A program made the position numbers and the translations under genes. A model generated the notes under the pieces. That model was not told the DNA's origin. It searched no databases and saw only the letters and a list, made by a program, of their open reading frames with translations. Shown piece after piece: positions 51,679 through 60,481 of a stretch of 64,000 nt of DNA (its first letter is position 1; every line of letters begins with the position of its first letter). This DNA is from JAZTZP01 sp045637525 (GTDB lineage Bacteria > Bacillota > Clostridia > UBA1381), in assembly GCA_045637525.1 (NCBI GenBank), contig JAZTZP010000119.1:8885-72884 (forward strand), written 5' to 3'.

Positions 51679-52377
51679 ATGAATACAATTAATTTACTTC
51701 ACGGAACAGACCACATTATAGAAGTGCCGGATATAAATATAGGAAATGAGCATAATGATTACGGAAAAGGCTTTTATTGCACACGCTCCGAGGAAATGGC
51801 AAAGGAATGGGCTTGCAAGCAGAATACAGACGGATTTATAAACCGTTATGAATTAAATACTTATGGACTTAGCATTTTAAATTTGATGGACGGAAATCAT
51901 ACTGTTTTAAATTGGATTGCTCTGCTCCTTAAATATCGTACATTCAAGCTGAGTTCTGAAATTGCTGTTGATGCAAGAGAATATATTATAGAACATTATT
52001 CTGTTGATACTTCAAGCTATGATGTGATTGTGGGTTATCGTGCCGATGATTCATATTTTCAGTATGCGGAAAGCTTTGTGTCAAACGGACTTCCTCTTCG
52101 TAGCTTAAATCTGGCATTAAAGCTCGGCAAGCTAGGAGTGCAGACTGTTTTGGTATCGCAAAAAGCATTTGAACAAATTAAATTTATAGACGCATCTCCT
52201 GTTGAGAAAAATATATATTATCCCAAATTCCTTGACAGAGATACAAGTGCAAGAAAAACATACCGTCAGGAAATAAAAAAGAGTAGTTCATACCGAGATG
52301 ACATTTTTGTAATGGATATTCTGAGAGAGGAGTTGAAAAACGATGACCCACGCATACAGCGAATTATATTTGAATGA
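51679..52377 (+). CDS. DUF3990 protein, putative ADP-ribosyltransferase toxin
   Basis: 232 residues from the ATG at 51679, with AGGAGG 6 nt before it. Family marks: LLHGTDHIIEVPDI near the start, DYGKGFYCTRSEEMAKEWA (YGKGFY as the ART-like core). DUF3990 proteins are placed near ADP-ribosyltransferase folds and occur as toxins with small HTH or DUF3791-type partners. The stop lies 35 nt inside the partner gene. Together they form a likely two-gene toxin-antitoxin unit with one strong promoter. Confidence 0.8.
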   Translation: MNTINLLHGTDHIIEVPDINIGNEHNDYGKGFYCTRSEEMAKEWACKQNTDGFINRYELNTYGLSILNLMDGNHTVLNWIALLLKYRTFKLSSEIAVDAREYIIEHYSVDTSSYDVIVGYRADDSYFQYAESFVSNGLPLRSLNLALKLGKLGVQTVLVSQKAFEQIKFIDASPVEKNIYYPKFLDRDTSARKTYRQEIKKSSSYRDDIFVMDILREELKNDDPRIQRIIFE

Positions 52378-52990
52378 TGCAAAAGAATGTCTTGCCGATA
52401 TGCTTGACTATGCCGTGAACGACTGTGATTTTAAAGCGGATTGGTTTGCTTCGCTCTTTGTTACAACGGGATATGCTCAAAAATTTGAAAGCGGAAATCC
52501 TGCTGTAATTTCAGGAATGTCGGGTGTTGAGCTTGCCCGTGAAATTATAAAAAAAGCGTATAAGGACAAAAAAACACCCACTGCAACAAACAGCGAAGGA
52601 GCTTCGCCCGAATATTGGGCAGGCTGGGTACTTGCTGAATATCATTGGGCATCGGGACACCGCTTTAAAGATATTTTTGAGCGTGTACCGCTATCTGAAA
52701 TTATTGCCATGCATCCTGTTTATCACGAAATGGATATAACACATTTTATAGACAGTATGGAGAGCTTTTATAATAAAGCAGAGCTTGAAACAAAGCTAAA
52801 ACGCATCCGTGAAAGCAGAGGAATCTCACAATCTGAGCTTGCAGAAATGTCAGGCGTTAAGCTCCGTTCAATCCAAATGTATGAGCAAAAGGTAAATGAC
52901 ATTGATAAAGCACAAGCTCAAACCCTTTATAAACTCTCCCGTGTTCTCGGTTGTAATATCGAGGATATGCTTGAAAATCCTATGAAATAA
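52343..52990 (+). CDS. HTH antitoxin-type partner of DUF3990
   Basis: 215 residues, AGGAG before the ATG, overlapping the toxin gene by 35 nt. The N-terminal domain (about 1-75; MLDYAVNDCDFKADWFASLF, then SGMSGVELA) resembles DUF3791. A middle helical part follows (EYWAGWVLAEYHWASG), then a Cro/CI helix-turn-helix at about 150-205 (ISQSELAEMSGVKLRSIQMYEQ). It is expected to neutralise the toxin and repress the shared promoter. Confidence 0.8.
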   Translation: MTHAYSELYLNDAKECLADMLDYAVNDCDFKADWFASLFVTTGYAQKFESGNPAVISGMSGVELAREIIKKAYKDKKTPTATNSEGASPEYWAGWVLAEYHWASGHRFKDIFERVPLSEIIAMHPVYHEMDITHFIDSMESFYNKAELETKLKRIRESRGISQSELAEMSGVKLRSIQMYEQKVNDIDKAQAQTLYKLSRVLGCNIEDMLENPMK

Positions 52991-52999
52991 AAAATGCAA

Positions 53000-53046
53000 G
53001 TTAAGGGGATGAAATTCGCTAAAATTTATTAAAAAGTACCCTTAAC
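53000..53046 (+). terminator. Weak terminator after the DUF3990/HTH pair
   Basis: GTTAAGGG (53000-53007) pairs with CCCTTAAC (53039-53046) across a long loop, followed by a T-rich stretch. It is plausible but not strong. Confidence 0.4.
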
Positions 53047-53116
53047 AGCTATTTTTATATTTGTATAGTGCTAAACTACCTTAAACTTCGCAAACACTAA
53101 TTTCAAAAACTGTGTA

Positions 53117-53156
53117 TCAAGCAAAATCACATAAAATTGCGTTTGATATGTCTATT
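53117..53156. repeat. Islet boundary repeat C: original hemW 3' end
   Basis: These 40 bp are the last codons of hemW (minus strand IDISNAILCDFA, stop at 53119-53117). They match the cores of repeats A and B in about 34-35 of 40 positions. It is the probable primary attachment site. Confidence 0.8.
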
Positions 53157-54217
53157 CCTATAGGTGTAAGATATAAAAACCCGTTTTTCTCTTCTAAAAA
53201 TCCGTTTTTAATATGTGTTTTTATTTCTTTTCCATACATATTATATATGTCCTCTCCGAAAAGCTCTGAAAATCTTTCAAGCTTTATTCCGCTTGCCTTT
53301 CTAAGACCCATTATAATAAATTCCGATATTCTGTCATTGTCTGACAGCTCCTCTGTATCTTTGGGGCATCCTTTTCCGTTTATATAATCAGAAACATTTT
53401 CCGTATTAAAATACCGCTTTTTGTTCATGTAAGAGTGTGCCGCCGCACCGAGACCGATATATTCCTCGCAGTCCCAGTATTTAAGGTTATGACGGCACTT
53501 AGCTCCGGGAAGTGCAAAATTTGATATTTCATACCGCTCATATCCGTGTTTTTTTAAAAACTCACAGGTAAAAGCATACATCTCCCGGTCCTTATCTTCA
53601 TCTTCAACATATTTTCCCTCGCCGTAAAGCTTAAAAAACGGAGTTCCTTCCTCTATAATAAGGCTGTACGCCGATATGTGCTTCGGTTCTAATCCCACCG
53701 CAGCCTTTAAAGTCGCATCTAAGCTCTCTTTCGTCTGATAAGGAATACCCGTCATTATATCAAGGTTAAAATTACTTATATATTTTTTTATAATTCCTGC
53801 AGCAGAAACAGCCGTATCCGAATTATGAATACGGCCAAGCTTTTTAAGCTCATTATCATTAAAGCTCTGAACTCCCATGCTTATACGGTTCACACCAATA
53901 TCCGAAAACGCCTTTATCTTTTCCTCAGTCACCGACTCCGGATTAACCTCAGCCGTAAATTCAGCGTTTTCGGCTAAAGAAAAATTATCACATATAATAC
54001 TGCCGAGAAAATGAATATCCGAAACCGACAGAAGCGACGGAGTACCGCCACCGATAAATACAGTATCAACACACTCCCCCGCATACTTAAAAGCCTCACG
54101 CTTAAGCGCCCCTAAATATTCACTTATCTCTCCCTCACACCCGGCAAAAGAAGTGAAATCACAATAAAGACACTTCCTTACGCAAAACGGGATATGAATA
54201 TACAGTCCTTTCATCAT
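53117..54217 (-). CDS. hemW: Radical SAM haem chaperone HemW
   Basis: 366 residues. HIPFCVRKCLYCDF gives the CxxxCxxC cluster motif; the following residue pattern (CDF, not CxC) is of HemW type and not HemN. GGGTPS and a HemN_C domain follow. HemW inserts haem into partners and is often misnamed coproporphyrinogen oxidase. In Firmicutes hemW usually lies directly before hrcA; here 5.3 kb of islets separate them. AAAGGAG precedes the first of two adjacent ATGs. Its last 40 bp are the islet target. Confidence 0.92.
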   Translation of the reverse strand: MMKGLYIHIPFCVRKCLYCDFTSFAGCEGEISEYLGALKREAFKYAGECVDTVFIGGGTPSLLSVSDIHFLGSIICDNFSLAENAEFTAEVNPESVTEEKIKAFSDIGVNRISMGVQSFNDNELKKLGRIHNSDTAVSAAGIIKKYISNFNLDIMTGIPYQTKESLDATLKAAVGLEPKHISAYSLIIEEGTPFFKLYGEGKYVEDEDKDREMYAFTCEFLKKHGYERYEISNFALPGAKCRHNLKYWDCEEYIGLGAAAHSYMNKKRYFNTENVSDYINGKGCPKDTEELSDNDRISEFIIMGLRKASGIKLERFSELFGEDIYNMYGKEIKTHIKNGFLEEKNGFLYLTPIGIDISNAILCDFA

Positions 54218-54238
54218 ATAATTATCAGCTCCTTTATT

Positions 54239-54919
54239 TTACTCAAAATATTTCCGGAAAGGCAGACCGTCACGAAATTCAAAGAAATGTTTAAAAACAG
54301 ATGCCGCTCTTCCGATTAACCAGCCGTTTAACACTGCGCATATAAATGTTCCCCAGCTGATGCCTTCAAACCGTCCGAAACCGAAAAATGCAAAAGACAT
54401 AATAACAGCCGCAACGCAGCTTGAGCAGTCATAAACAGTCTTGACTCTGCTGATTGATATGTTCAGTTTTGCTGATATTTCTTTTACGAAAAGTTCATAT
54501 GCCTCAGGCGAAATATATGTATTAAATAAAAGCGATACTCCTGTTGCACACATCAGCATACCTGCTGCATAATATCCCACCCGGAATGCAAATGCATCAT
54601 ATGGAATCATTGATATCATGAAAACCGCACCGTCTAAAATAAATCCGTAAAACACTGCCGTTACGAACGAAAACAGATAAGACAGTTTTCCTTTTCGCTG
54701 AATTAATAAAAGCATGATAATCAGAATTGCCTGAACAACATATTCAGCCATTCCGAAACTGAAAAACTTAAAATATTCCGAAATCTTAAGATGCAGTATA
54801 TACGCCGGCGCAACTATCATTGACATTCCAAAATCCGCACGCTCCATAAACGCCGTCCCGATTGCCAGTACAATTATACCAATAAAATACGCTGCTTCCG
54901 TAAAAAATCTTTTTTTCAT
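54239..54919 (-). CDS. DUF6198 / YczE-like membrane protein
   Basis: 226 residues with five to six membrane helices. The family start AIGTAFMERADFGMSMIVAP and the central WGTFICAVLNGWLIG are seen. The YczE/YitT group is poorly understood and may transport small molecules. A gene of related fold is destroyed at 292-713, so the genome may keep several paralogues. 21 nt upstream of hemW, the same transcript. Confidence 0.75.
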   Translation of the reverse strand: MKKRFFTEAAYFIGIIVLAIGTAFMERADFGMSMIVAPAYILHLKISEYFKFFSFGMAEYVVQAILIIMLLLIQRKGKLSYLFSFVTAVFYGFILDGAVFMISMIPYDAFAFRVGYYAAGMLMCATGVSLLFNTYISPEAYELFVKEISAKLNISISRVKTVYDCSSCVAAVIMSFAFFGFGRFEGISWGTFICAVLNGWLIGRAASVFKHFFEFRDGLPFRKYFE

Positions 54920-54982
54920 TTATTATCTCTCCTCGTAAATATAATTGACGTTTGATACAGAAACGACAAAAGATATAAACTA

Positions 54983-56464
54983 TTAATTTTCAACCGGCAA
55001 AACGGTATCGGTTTTTAAGTCAATTACATAGTCAACGTCATAATGCAGATAAACCTTTTCGTTTTCCTTATCAATTACAACATTTTCAAAACGCTTTTGT
55101 CCGTAAAGACTTACGGATTCAAAGTTATCATCATAATCAATCCTTGTTCCATCTTTCTTGCTTAGCTTAATAAGCCCTGCCGTTCCACCGTGAGAACCTG
55201 AAAACCACATATATAAAAACATATATTCGTCTGTCTCAAAACTGTCTACGACCGTACTTAACGTATACATTTCAAAATATCTGAGCCAATCCTCAGCAGT
55301 TATCTGAACAGGCTCGGTACCTGATACAATCGCTTCAATTTTATCAACATCGTAATACTCTAAAATATCCTGAACACTTATAAGCGAATAGCCATTATCT
55401 TCAAATCTCATTACCGGGAATTTACATCTGTAGCCGATTATGTCGTCATTATATAAAACAGGTATTGCAGTATTATCCGGTATATCCGTTTCACACAGTA
55501 TATAACCGCCTTCCAGAGGTGCCGGCATAAGCCCGGCTTCAAGCACTTCGTCAGCTTCAGTTAATATTATATTCAGGTGGTTATCCTCAAGCATATTACG
55601 CATTGAATAAGGGTAACGATACATGCATTCAAGACTGAGCGTGCGTTCATCCGCATTCCAGGTATATTTGCCGCCTATGTCTGAAAATTCGTTATCTTTA
55701 CCAAGCTCTTCTATTTCAATTGCCATTTTGCCGTTTAAAGAATAGCAGGTCAGCTCTTTTCCCCGAAAATATGTCTTTATGTCCGTTTCATATATTTTGC
55801 CGACAGGAACACCCGGCTCCATGTCATTTGAATTACTGCCACTTACCAGCTGCGCAGGCGCCAGATCATCTATAACAAGTGTTCTGATTGCATCCGAGTA
55901 TATATACTGCTTAGTTATATCCTCAACCACAACAACCGTCCTGCCGCCGATATTATAAGAATCAACCCACACACCGTTAATGCACGCCTTTATATCTGTT
56001 GAATATATATTCTTTGGCACTTCCGGTTTCGGTGAATCGTCCTCATCCGGTATCAATGCCATCAGCCTGTCAACATAAGAAACGTTGTTAAGAGTATAAA
56101 TCGCCTTAAGCGGTCTGCCCGCTGCCGGAACAGCCCTGTCAACTCCGCCATCCTTGCTTATGTATGCACTTAATCCGACATCTTCTGTTATTACTCCTAT
56201 ATAGAGTCCGCCAACCGGAATTGTCTGCGGTTCGGGCGAAACAGTCATCATACAATTATTTGCAATTGCAAAAAATCTGTCTATGTCAACATCATAATTC
56301 TTTGCTCCCGTATATATCTGTACACGCTTTGCATCTTCTCTTTTCACACCGTCCAAAAACTCGCAAAGGGTAATTGTTTCTACGGATTTTTCAGCAGCAA
56401 ATACAATACTGCTTATATTGAAAACAAGAAGAAACGTAAGTATTATGCTAATTGTTTTTTTCAT
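54983..56464 (-). CDS. Secreted protein with repeated stalk-like beta modules
   Basis: 493 residues from the ATG at 56464, which has AGGAGG upstream; the 28-codon longer frame is rejected. Signal peptide to about 23. Two related modules, YSTDIKACINGVWVDSYNI and YETDIKTYFRGKELTCYSL, each followed by VVVVED/AIEIEEL, are of copper-amine-oxidase-N or stalk type. The rest is beta-rich. No anchor is seen. It follows the WG/SLH protein gene by 13 nt, so the two probably work together at the envelope. Function unknown. Confidence 0.65.
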   Translation of the reverse strand: MKKTISIILTFLLVFNISSIVFAAEKSVETITLCEFLDGVKREDAKRVQIYTGAKNYDVDIDRFFAIANNCMMTVSPEPQTIPVGGLYIGVITEDVGLSAYISKDGGVDRAVPAAGRPLKAIYTLNNVSYVDRLMALIPDEDDSPKPEVPKNIYSTDIKACINGVWVDSYNIGGRTVVVVEDITKQYIYSDAIRTLVIDDLAPAQLVSGSNSNDMEPGVPVGKIYETDIKTYFRGKELTCYSLNGKMAIEIEELGKDNEFSDIGGKYTWNADERTLSLECMYRYPYSMRNMLEDNHLNIILTEADEVLEAGLMPAPLEGGYILCETDIPDNTAIPVLYNDDIIGYRCKFPVMRFEDNGYSLISVQDILEYYDVDKIEAIVSGTEPVQITAEDWLRYFEMYTLSTVVDSFETDEYMFLYMWFSGSHGGTAGLIKLSKKDGTRIDYDDNFESVSLYGQKRFENVVIDKENEKVYLHYDVDYVIDLKTDTVLPVEN

Positions 56465-56477
56465 TTTCGTCTGCCTC

Positions 56478-58526
56478 CTAATTACATTCATACAGTCTGA
56501 GCATTGTTGCAATCGCCTGTTCAATGGTATATGCTTCTTTTGGTGCAAATTCCGTTTCGGACACGCCTTTCATAATTCCCATTGCTTTCATACTTGCAAC
56601 AGATGTAAGCGCCCAGTCGGAAATGTCGTTTTCATCATCATATATTTTGTCATATTCCGGTTTTATAAGGGTTTTATTACCTAAAAACTCTGCCATTCTG
56701 TAAAGTATTGCCGCCGCCTGTTCGCGTGTGATATTTTCATCCGGCGCAAACGTTCCGTCACCCATTCCTTTGATTATATCTGCAGCAGTAAGAAATGCAA
56801 CCTCATCACGCTCACAGTCAGAAAAAGAAACAGAATTATATTTTTCTGTCAGATTTTTTTCCTCTTTAATTGCCGATGCAACATGCCATAAATCCATTCT
56901 CGAATCGGCAAGCGGAGAAAACTCGGTTATAATCATTCTGTATGCAAGCTTACAGAAATCAAGTCTTGTTATGTTTTCGGTATACTTATCCGTCAGCTCA
57001 TATATGAGCAGATTGCAGGCAGCCGCCTTTTGAATTTCCGGCTCTGCCCAATCACTGCAGCCGGCTATCGGCAAAACATTATCCGCCGGTATTTCTATAC
57101 GGTCAGCCTCAGTAATATCTCTTTTTGCCTCAACATATCCTTCGTAATTTTCATCAAAATAAGTATGCCTTATGTTTTCAAAAGCCGTATAAAGCGCATT
57201 TCTGCCATTACCCACAACAGGTAAATACCAAACATAATTTGTCTTTATTTGGCCGTGAGACTCGGACGTTTGTCCGAAAGCTCCCGTAATTACACCCGAA
57301 TCCTGATAAATTATATAAGCTTTCGTTTTATCCTTATTCCACAGCTTTATATACGTATCGTTCGGTCTGTCCGGATCAATCGGTGCAATAACACGCTCAT
57401 AATTAAAATTCCAGTATACATCAAGGAATTTTTTCAAATCCTCTTCCCGTATATCTGCCGCCTTATTCTCCGATATGATAGTTCCAAACGCAATATTATC
57501 CTTATCCGTTTCTCCTAAAACCTTATAGAAATATCCCATAGCTTCAAGCGGCGTTTCAGCAGTTCTACCGTCTTCGGGATTTAATACACCCTCATGAGCG
57601 GTATCGCCGTCATAATGATAATATGAAACAAGTCCGTCATCCGTAAATGAAAGTCTGCTGTTTGAATAAGGAACAACAACGTTTCCGGAATAATCCAGCA
57701 CTGCGCTCTCATCACCTCTTTCTACTATGATATATTTATCATTAATTGCCATGAATTTATATTCTGACTGATACGGTATTATTATTTTATCCTCTGCCAT
57801 ATCATATAAAGCATACTTAGTTCCGTTTTCAAGCTCATAGTATTCTTCATTCATATGACGGCAGTTTGTGATAAACGGTTCACCGTTATAATCATCAAGG
57901 TTAATCTCATTCAAATCCCGGTCGATATATTTTTCCTCACCGTCCTGAACAACTATTGCATACGCTTTCGGAAATGGTTCGTAATCCGGATTGAAACGTT
58001 TTTTAACATCATCATAAATATAATCGGTTATAAAATTACATTTATTATCTATTATCGCATATTTCCCGTTCGATTTTATAAACATCTTATCGGACTGCTG
58101 TTCAAGATAATAAAGAAAACCGCCCGTTGTTCTTAAAAGCTCCTTATTTGTTTCATAATCATATATAATAAGCTCCGCCGTATCATCTTCTTCGCGTTCT
58201 CTTATTGTATATATTCCGTGATACGGCGTATTTATATCATAATTTTCCGGTGCCGTTGCAATGATACTTCCATCAAGATCAAATAAAATTTTACTTCCAT
58301 CGGAATCCGTTACAGAACAATACCCGGAGTTATCTGCTACCAATTCATAAGGCCCGCCTAAAATATTGTACTCACCATCTGTAACATATTTTTCACCGGA
58401 ATGCGTTTGTATTCCATACAAATTCCCAATCTGCTGTGAAAACATAATCTGAGTCTCATCTATTTTCTCAGCATTAACTGTAATTGCTGAAAAACACAGT
58501 AAAAATAATAATATAATTTTTTTCAT
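56478..58526 (-). CDS. Secreted WG-repeat protein with C-terminal SLH domains
   Basis: 682 residues. Signal peptide to about 19. The first 330 residues are WG/KWG-like beta repeats (YNILGGPYELV, SDKMFIKSNGKYAIID, NDKYIIVERGDESAVLDYSG). The last 190 residues carry SLH repeats (ITRLDFCKLAYRMI, EVAFLTAADIIKGMGDG, WALTSVASMKAMGIMKG), anchoring it on the wall. GGAGG precedes the ATG, and a consensus promoter is upstream. Likely a surface-exposed binding protein. Confidence 0.8.
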   Translation of the reverse strand: MKKIILLFLLCFSAITVNAEKIDETQIMFSQQIGNLYGIQTHSGEKYVTDGEYNILGGPYELVADNSGYCSVTDSDGSKILFDLDGSIIATAPENYDINTPYHGIYTIREREEDDTAELIIYDYETNKELLRTTGGFLYYLEQQSDKMFIKSNGKYAIIDNKCNFITDYIYDDVKKRFNPDYEPFPKAYAIVVQDGEEKYIDRDLNEINLDDYNGEPFITNCRHMNEEYYELENGTKYALYDMAEDKIIIPYQSEYKFMAINDKYIIVERGDESAVLDYSGNVVVPYSNSRLSFTDDGLVSYYHYDGDTAHEGVLNPEDGRTAETPLEAMGYFYKVLGETDKDNIAFGTIISENKAADIREEDLKKFLDVYWNFNYERVIAPIDPDRPNDTYIKLWNKDKTKAYIIYQDSGVITGAFGQTSESHGQIKTNYVWYLPVVGNGRNALYTAFENIRHTYFDENYEGYVEAKRDITEADRIEIPADNVLPIAGCSDWAEPEIQKAAACNLLIYELTDKYTENITRLDFCKLAYRMIITEFSPLADSRMDLWHVASAIKEEKNLTEKYNSVSFSDCERDEVAFLTAADIIKGMGDGTFAPDENITREQAAAILYRMAEFLGNKTLIKPEYDKIYDDENDISDWALTSVASMKAMGIMKGVSETEFAPKEAYTIEQAIATMLRLYECN

Positions 58527-58585
58527 GACAAAATTACCTCCGGAATTCAGATTTTACAATAAAAGATTATATATCTTATAATTAT

Positions 58586-58614
58586 AGTATATATATTTTT
58601 TACCGTTTTGTCAA
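58586..58614 (-). promoter_or_regulatory. Promoter of the WG/SLH operon
   Basis: TTGACA (58614-58609), 17 nt, TATACT (58591-58586) on the minus strand, about 60 nt before the start codon. Confidence 0.75.
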
Positions 58615-58633
58615 TATCCCGGAAATAAAAAGA

Positions 58634-58864
58634 TAAATTATAGTTTAGCGGCCTTTTGAACAGGCTGTCAAGGTTGCTTTGCAAATAGGCTCCCTTGTGT
58701 AAAGGGAGCTGTCGCTGAAAGCGACTGAGGGATTGTTTTCTAAGAAAATTAACATATTTAAGGAACAATCCCACCACCGCAAGCGGTCCCCCTCCCTTTA
58801 GGCAAGGGAGGCTTGCAAAGCGTACCGAAATCCTACTGCAAACTCCCCGATAAACTATAATTTA
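58634..58864. mobile_element. Palindromic repeat element with TAAATTATAGTTTA ends
   Basis: Perfect 14-bp terminal inverted repeats (58634-58647 and 58851-58864) extend inward as TAAATTATAGTTTAnCGG. Inside are nested inverted repeats: GCTTTGCAA..GGCTCCCTTG with its mirror, GGGATTGTT with AACAATCCC, and small hairpins (GTCGCT-GAA-AGCGAC, ACCGC-AA-GCGGT). This closely resembles a repeat that I know to recur in gut Clostridia. Open frames across it are not genes. Confidence 0.7.
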
Positions 58865-58973
58865 TTTTTCAAAAACCGGACAAAATATCTTAAATCAAAA
58901 AACTTTATCGTCAATTTGCCGAAAATTCTGTTTTGTTATTGTATTTATCTGCGCTTGATGTTATAATTATAAT

Positions 58974-59205
58974 GCTACGTAAAATCAAAAATAAAATTAA
59001 AAAATCACTTATTTTTTATTAAGGGAATATTATACCCTTTTGTTTGCATATCTTTATATATAGAATTGGCAAAAATGCAAATTCCCTAGGTAAAGATATG
59101 TAGCGGTAAGTGAATAAATATATCTCGCTCTATTTTGATTTTATGTAGCAGTAAATCGGGGTTTGCGTTTTTCGGTGTGCAGCTTCGATAGTTGCACACC
59201 TTTTT
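58974..59205 (+). ncRNA. Candidate structured RNA with terminator
   Basis: An extended -10 (TGTTATAAT, 58959-58967) is followed by sequence with interlocking pairings: AGGGAAT (59022-59028) with ATTCCCT (59081-59087), and CATATCTTTA (59047-59056) with TAAAGATATG (59091-59100), an H-type pseudoknot. A competing stem TTTGCAT/ATGCAAA (59043-59049, 59075-59081) and a hairpin AAGGG/CCCTT exist. It ends in an 8-bp terminator (59174-59181 with 59193-59200, then five T). A short ORF follows. No known RNA family is recognised. Confidence 0.45.
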
Positions 59206-59292
59206 AATTTGCAATAAAAGATAAAAGAAATACTGTGTCTTGTACTGCGAATCAGAATGTGTAATATACAAATTGAAATGGAGATGAAAAAA

Positions 59293-59433
59293 ATGAAAAT
59301 CAAACTTGAATTATTGAAAAATCATATATCGGATTTTGTAAATAGCCGTATCGAAGATTTTGAAATTGTTGAAGAAATAATATTGGTTTTTGAAAAGTAT
59401 AGCATTGATTCAGGTAACTGTCATGATTTTTAA
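59293..59433 (+). CDS. Small ORF, 46 residues, unknown
   Basis: It begins at the second of two in-frame ATGs, 9 nt after TGGAG. It encodes a charged, probably helical peptide (MKIKLELLKNHISDFVNSRI, then EDFEIVEEIILVFEKY). A perfect 13-bp terminator follows 5 nt after the stop. Neighbouring structured RNA and terminator suggest a real transcript, but coding capacity is unproven. Confidence 0.4.
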   Translation: MKIKLELLKNHISDFVNSRIEDFEIVEEIILVFEKYSIDSGNCHDF

Positions 59434-59438
59434 TATAT

Positions 59439-59480
59439 AAGGGAATTTAAGCAAAAAAACAAACTTAAATTCCCTTTTTT
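59439..59480. terminator. Terminator between the small ORF and gpsA
   Basis: AAGGGAATTTAAG (59439-59451) pairs perfectly with 59464-59476, followed by a T run. It can serve both the + strand small ORF and the convergent gpsA operon. Confidence 0.8.
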
Positions 59481-59494
59481 AATTAACCCTTACA

Positions 59495-60481
59495 TTATTC
59501 AGAAGTCTTCTCTCTCGTCATCAGTTCCTTTGTAGCCTGAAGCGGTGATACTCCGTTAAATAATATATCATACGCCGCTTCTGTTATCGGCATTGATACT
59601 TTATGTTTTTTCCCGAGTTCATATGCAGCCGTCGCTGTGTTTACGCCTTCTACTACCATGTGAATCTGCTTTATTGCCGCATCTAAAGACATTCCTTTCC
59701 CGATAAGTATTCCGCAACGTCTGTTTCTTGAATGCATACTTGTGCAGGTTACTATTAAGTCGCCAACACCTGAAAGACCTAAAAATGTTTCCTTTTCTGC
59801 TCCCATAGCTTCTCCGAGTCTTGCAATTTCGGCAATGCCTCTTGTCATAAGCGCTGCTTTTGTGTTGTCGCCAAAGCCCAATCCATCCGATATTCCGGCA
59901 CAAAGTGCGATTACATTTTTAAGCGCTCCGCCGAGCTCTACCCCTACAATATCCTCGCCGGTATAAACACGAAACTCCTCTGTCATAAATATGTCCTGTA
60001 TAAACTTTGCAGTCTCCTCGCTTTTTGCCGCAACAACGTTTGTTGTCGGAAGTCCTGCCGATACCTCTTCCGCATGAGACGGACCGCTCATTACAGCAAT
60101 ATCCGCCTGCGGTATTTCATCTTCATACACCTCAGAAAGCCTCAAAAGTGTTGAATTTTCAAGACCTTTTGAAATATTAACTATTTTCTGTCCGTCTTTT
60201 ACAAAGGGCGACATAAGCGAAGCAACGGTGCGTGTTGCCGGGCTCGGAACTGCACACACCACAAGCTCTGCACCCTCTATGCATTCTTTCATATCGTGAG
60301 AACAGATTATATTATCCGGGAAAGGTTTTCCCGGCAAAAACTCCTTATTCTCACGATCATTACTCAGTCTGTCCGTCTCCTCCTGCTGCCACGACCAAAG
60401 ATATACCGTATATCCTTTTTTCGCCATAAGAATTGCTATGCTTGTCCCCCAGCTTCCCGAGCCTATTACTGTTGTTTTCAA
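59495..60481 (-). CDS. gpsA: NAD(P)-dependent glycerol-3-phosphate dehydrogenase
   Basis: 328 residues. The Rossmann motif is GSGSWGTSIA at the N-terminus; VMSGPSHAEEV, LGGALKNVIALCAGISDGLG and the C-terminal helical domain (GLSGVGDLIVTCTS) are typical. It makes sn-glycerol-3-phosphate from dihydroxyacetone phosphate for membrane lipids. The start overlaps the plsY stop by 4 nt, so substrate and consuming enzyme are coupled. Confidence 0.97.
   Translation of the reverse strand: MKTTVIGSGSWGTSIAILMAKKGYTVYLWSWQQEETDRLSNDRENKEFLPGKPFPDNIICSHDMKECIEGAELVVCAVPSPATRTVASLMSPFVKDGQKIVNISKGLENSTLLRLSEVYEDEIPQADIAVMSGPSHAEEVSAGLPTTNVVAAKSEETAKFIQDIFMTEEFRVYTGEDIVGVELGGALKNVIALCAGISDGLGFGDNTKAALMTRGIAEIARLGEAMGAEKETFLGLSGVGDLIVTCTSMHSRNRRCGILIGKGMSLDAAIKQIHMVVEGVNTATAAYELGKKHKVSMPITEAAYDILFNGVSPLQATKELMTREKTSE

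Noticed and set aside
58547..58777. 76-codon minus-strand ORF
   Set aside because: It runs across the repeat element and the WG/SLH promoter. Its sequence is a translation of the palindromes and there is no ribosome site.
59086..59271. Minus-strand 61-codon ORF
   Set aside because: It covers the + strand terminator and structured region and has no ribosome site or recognisable sequence.
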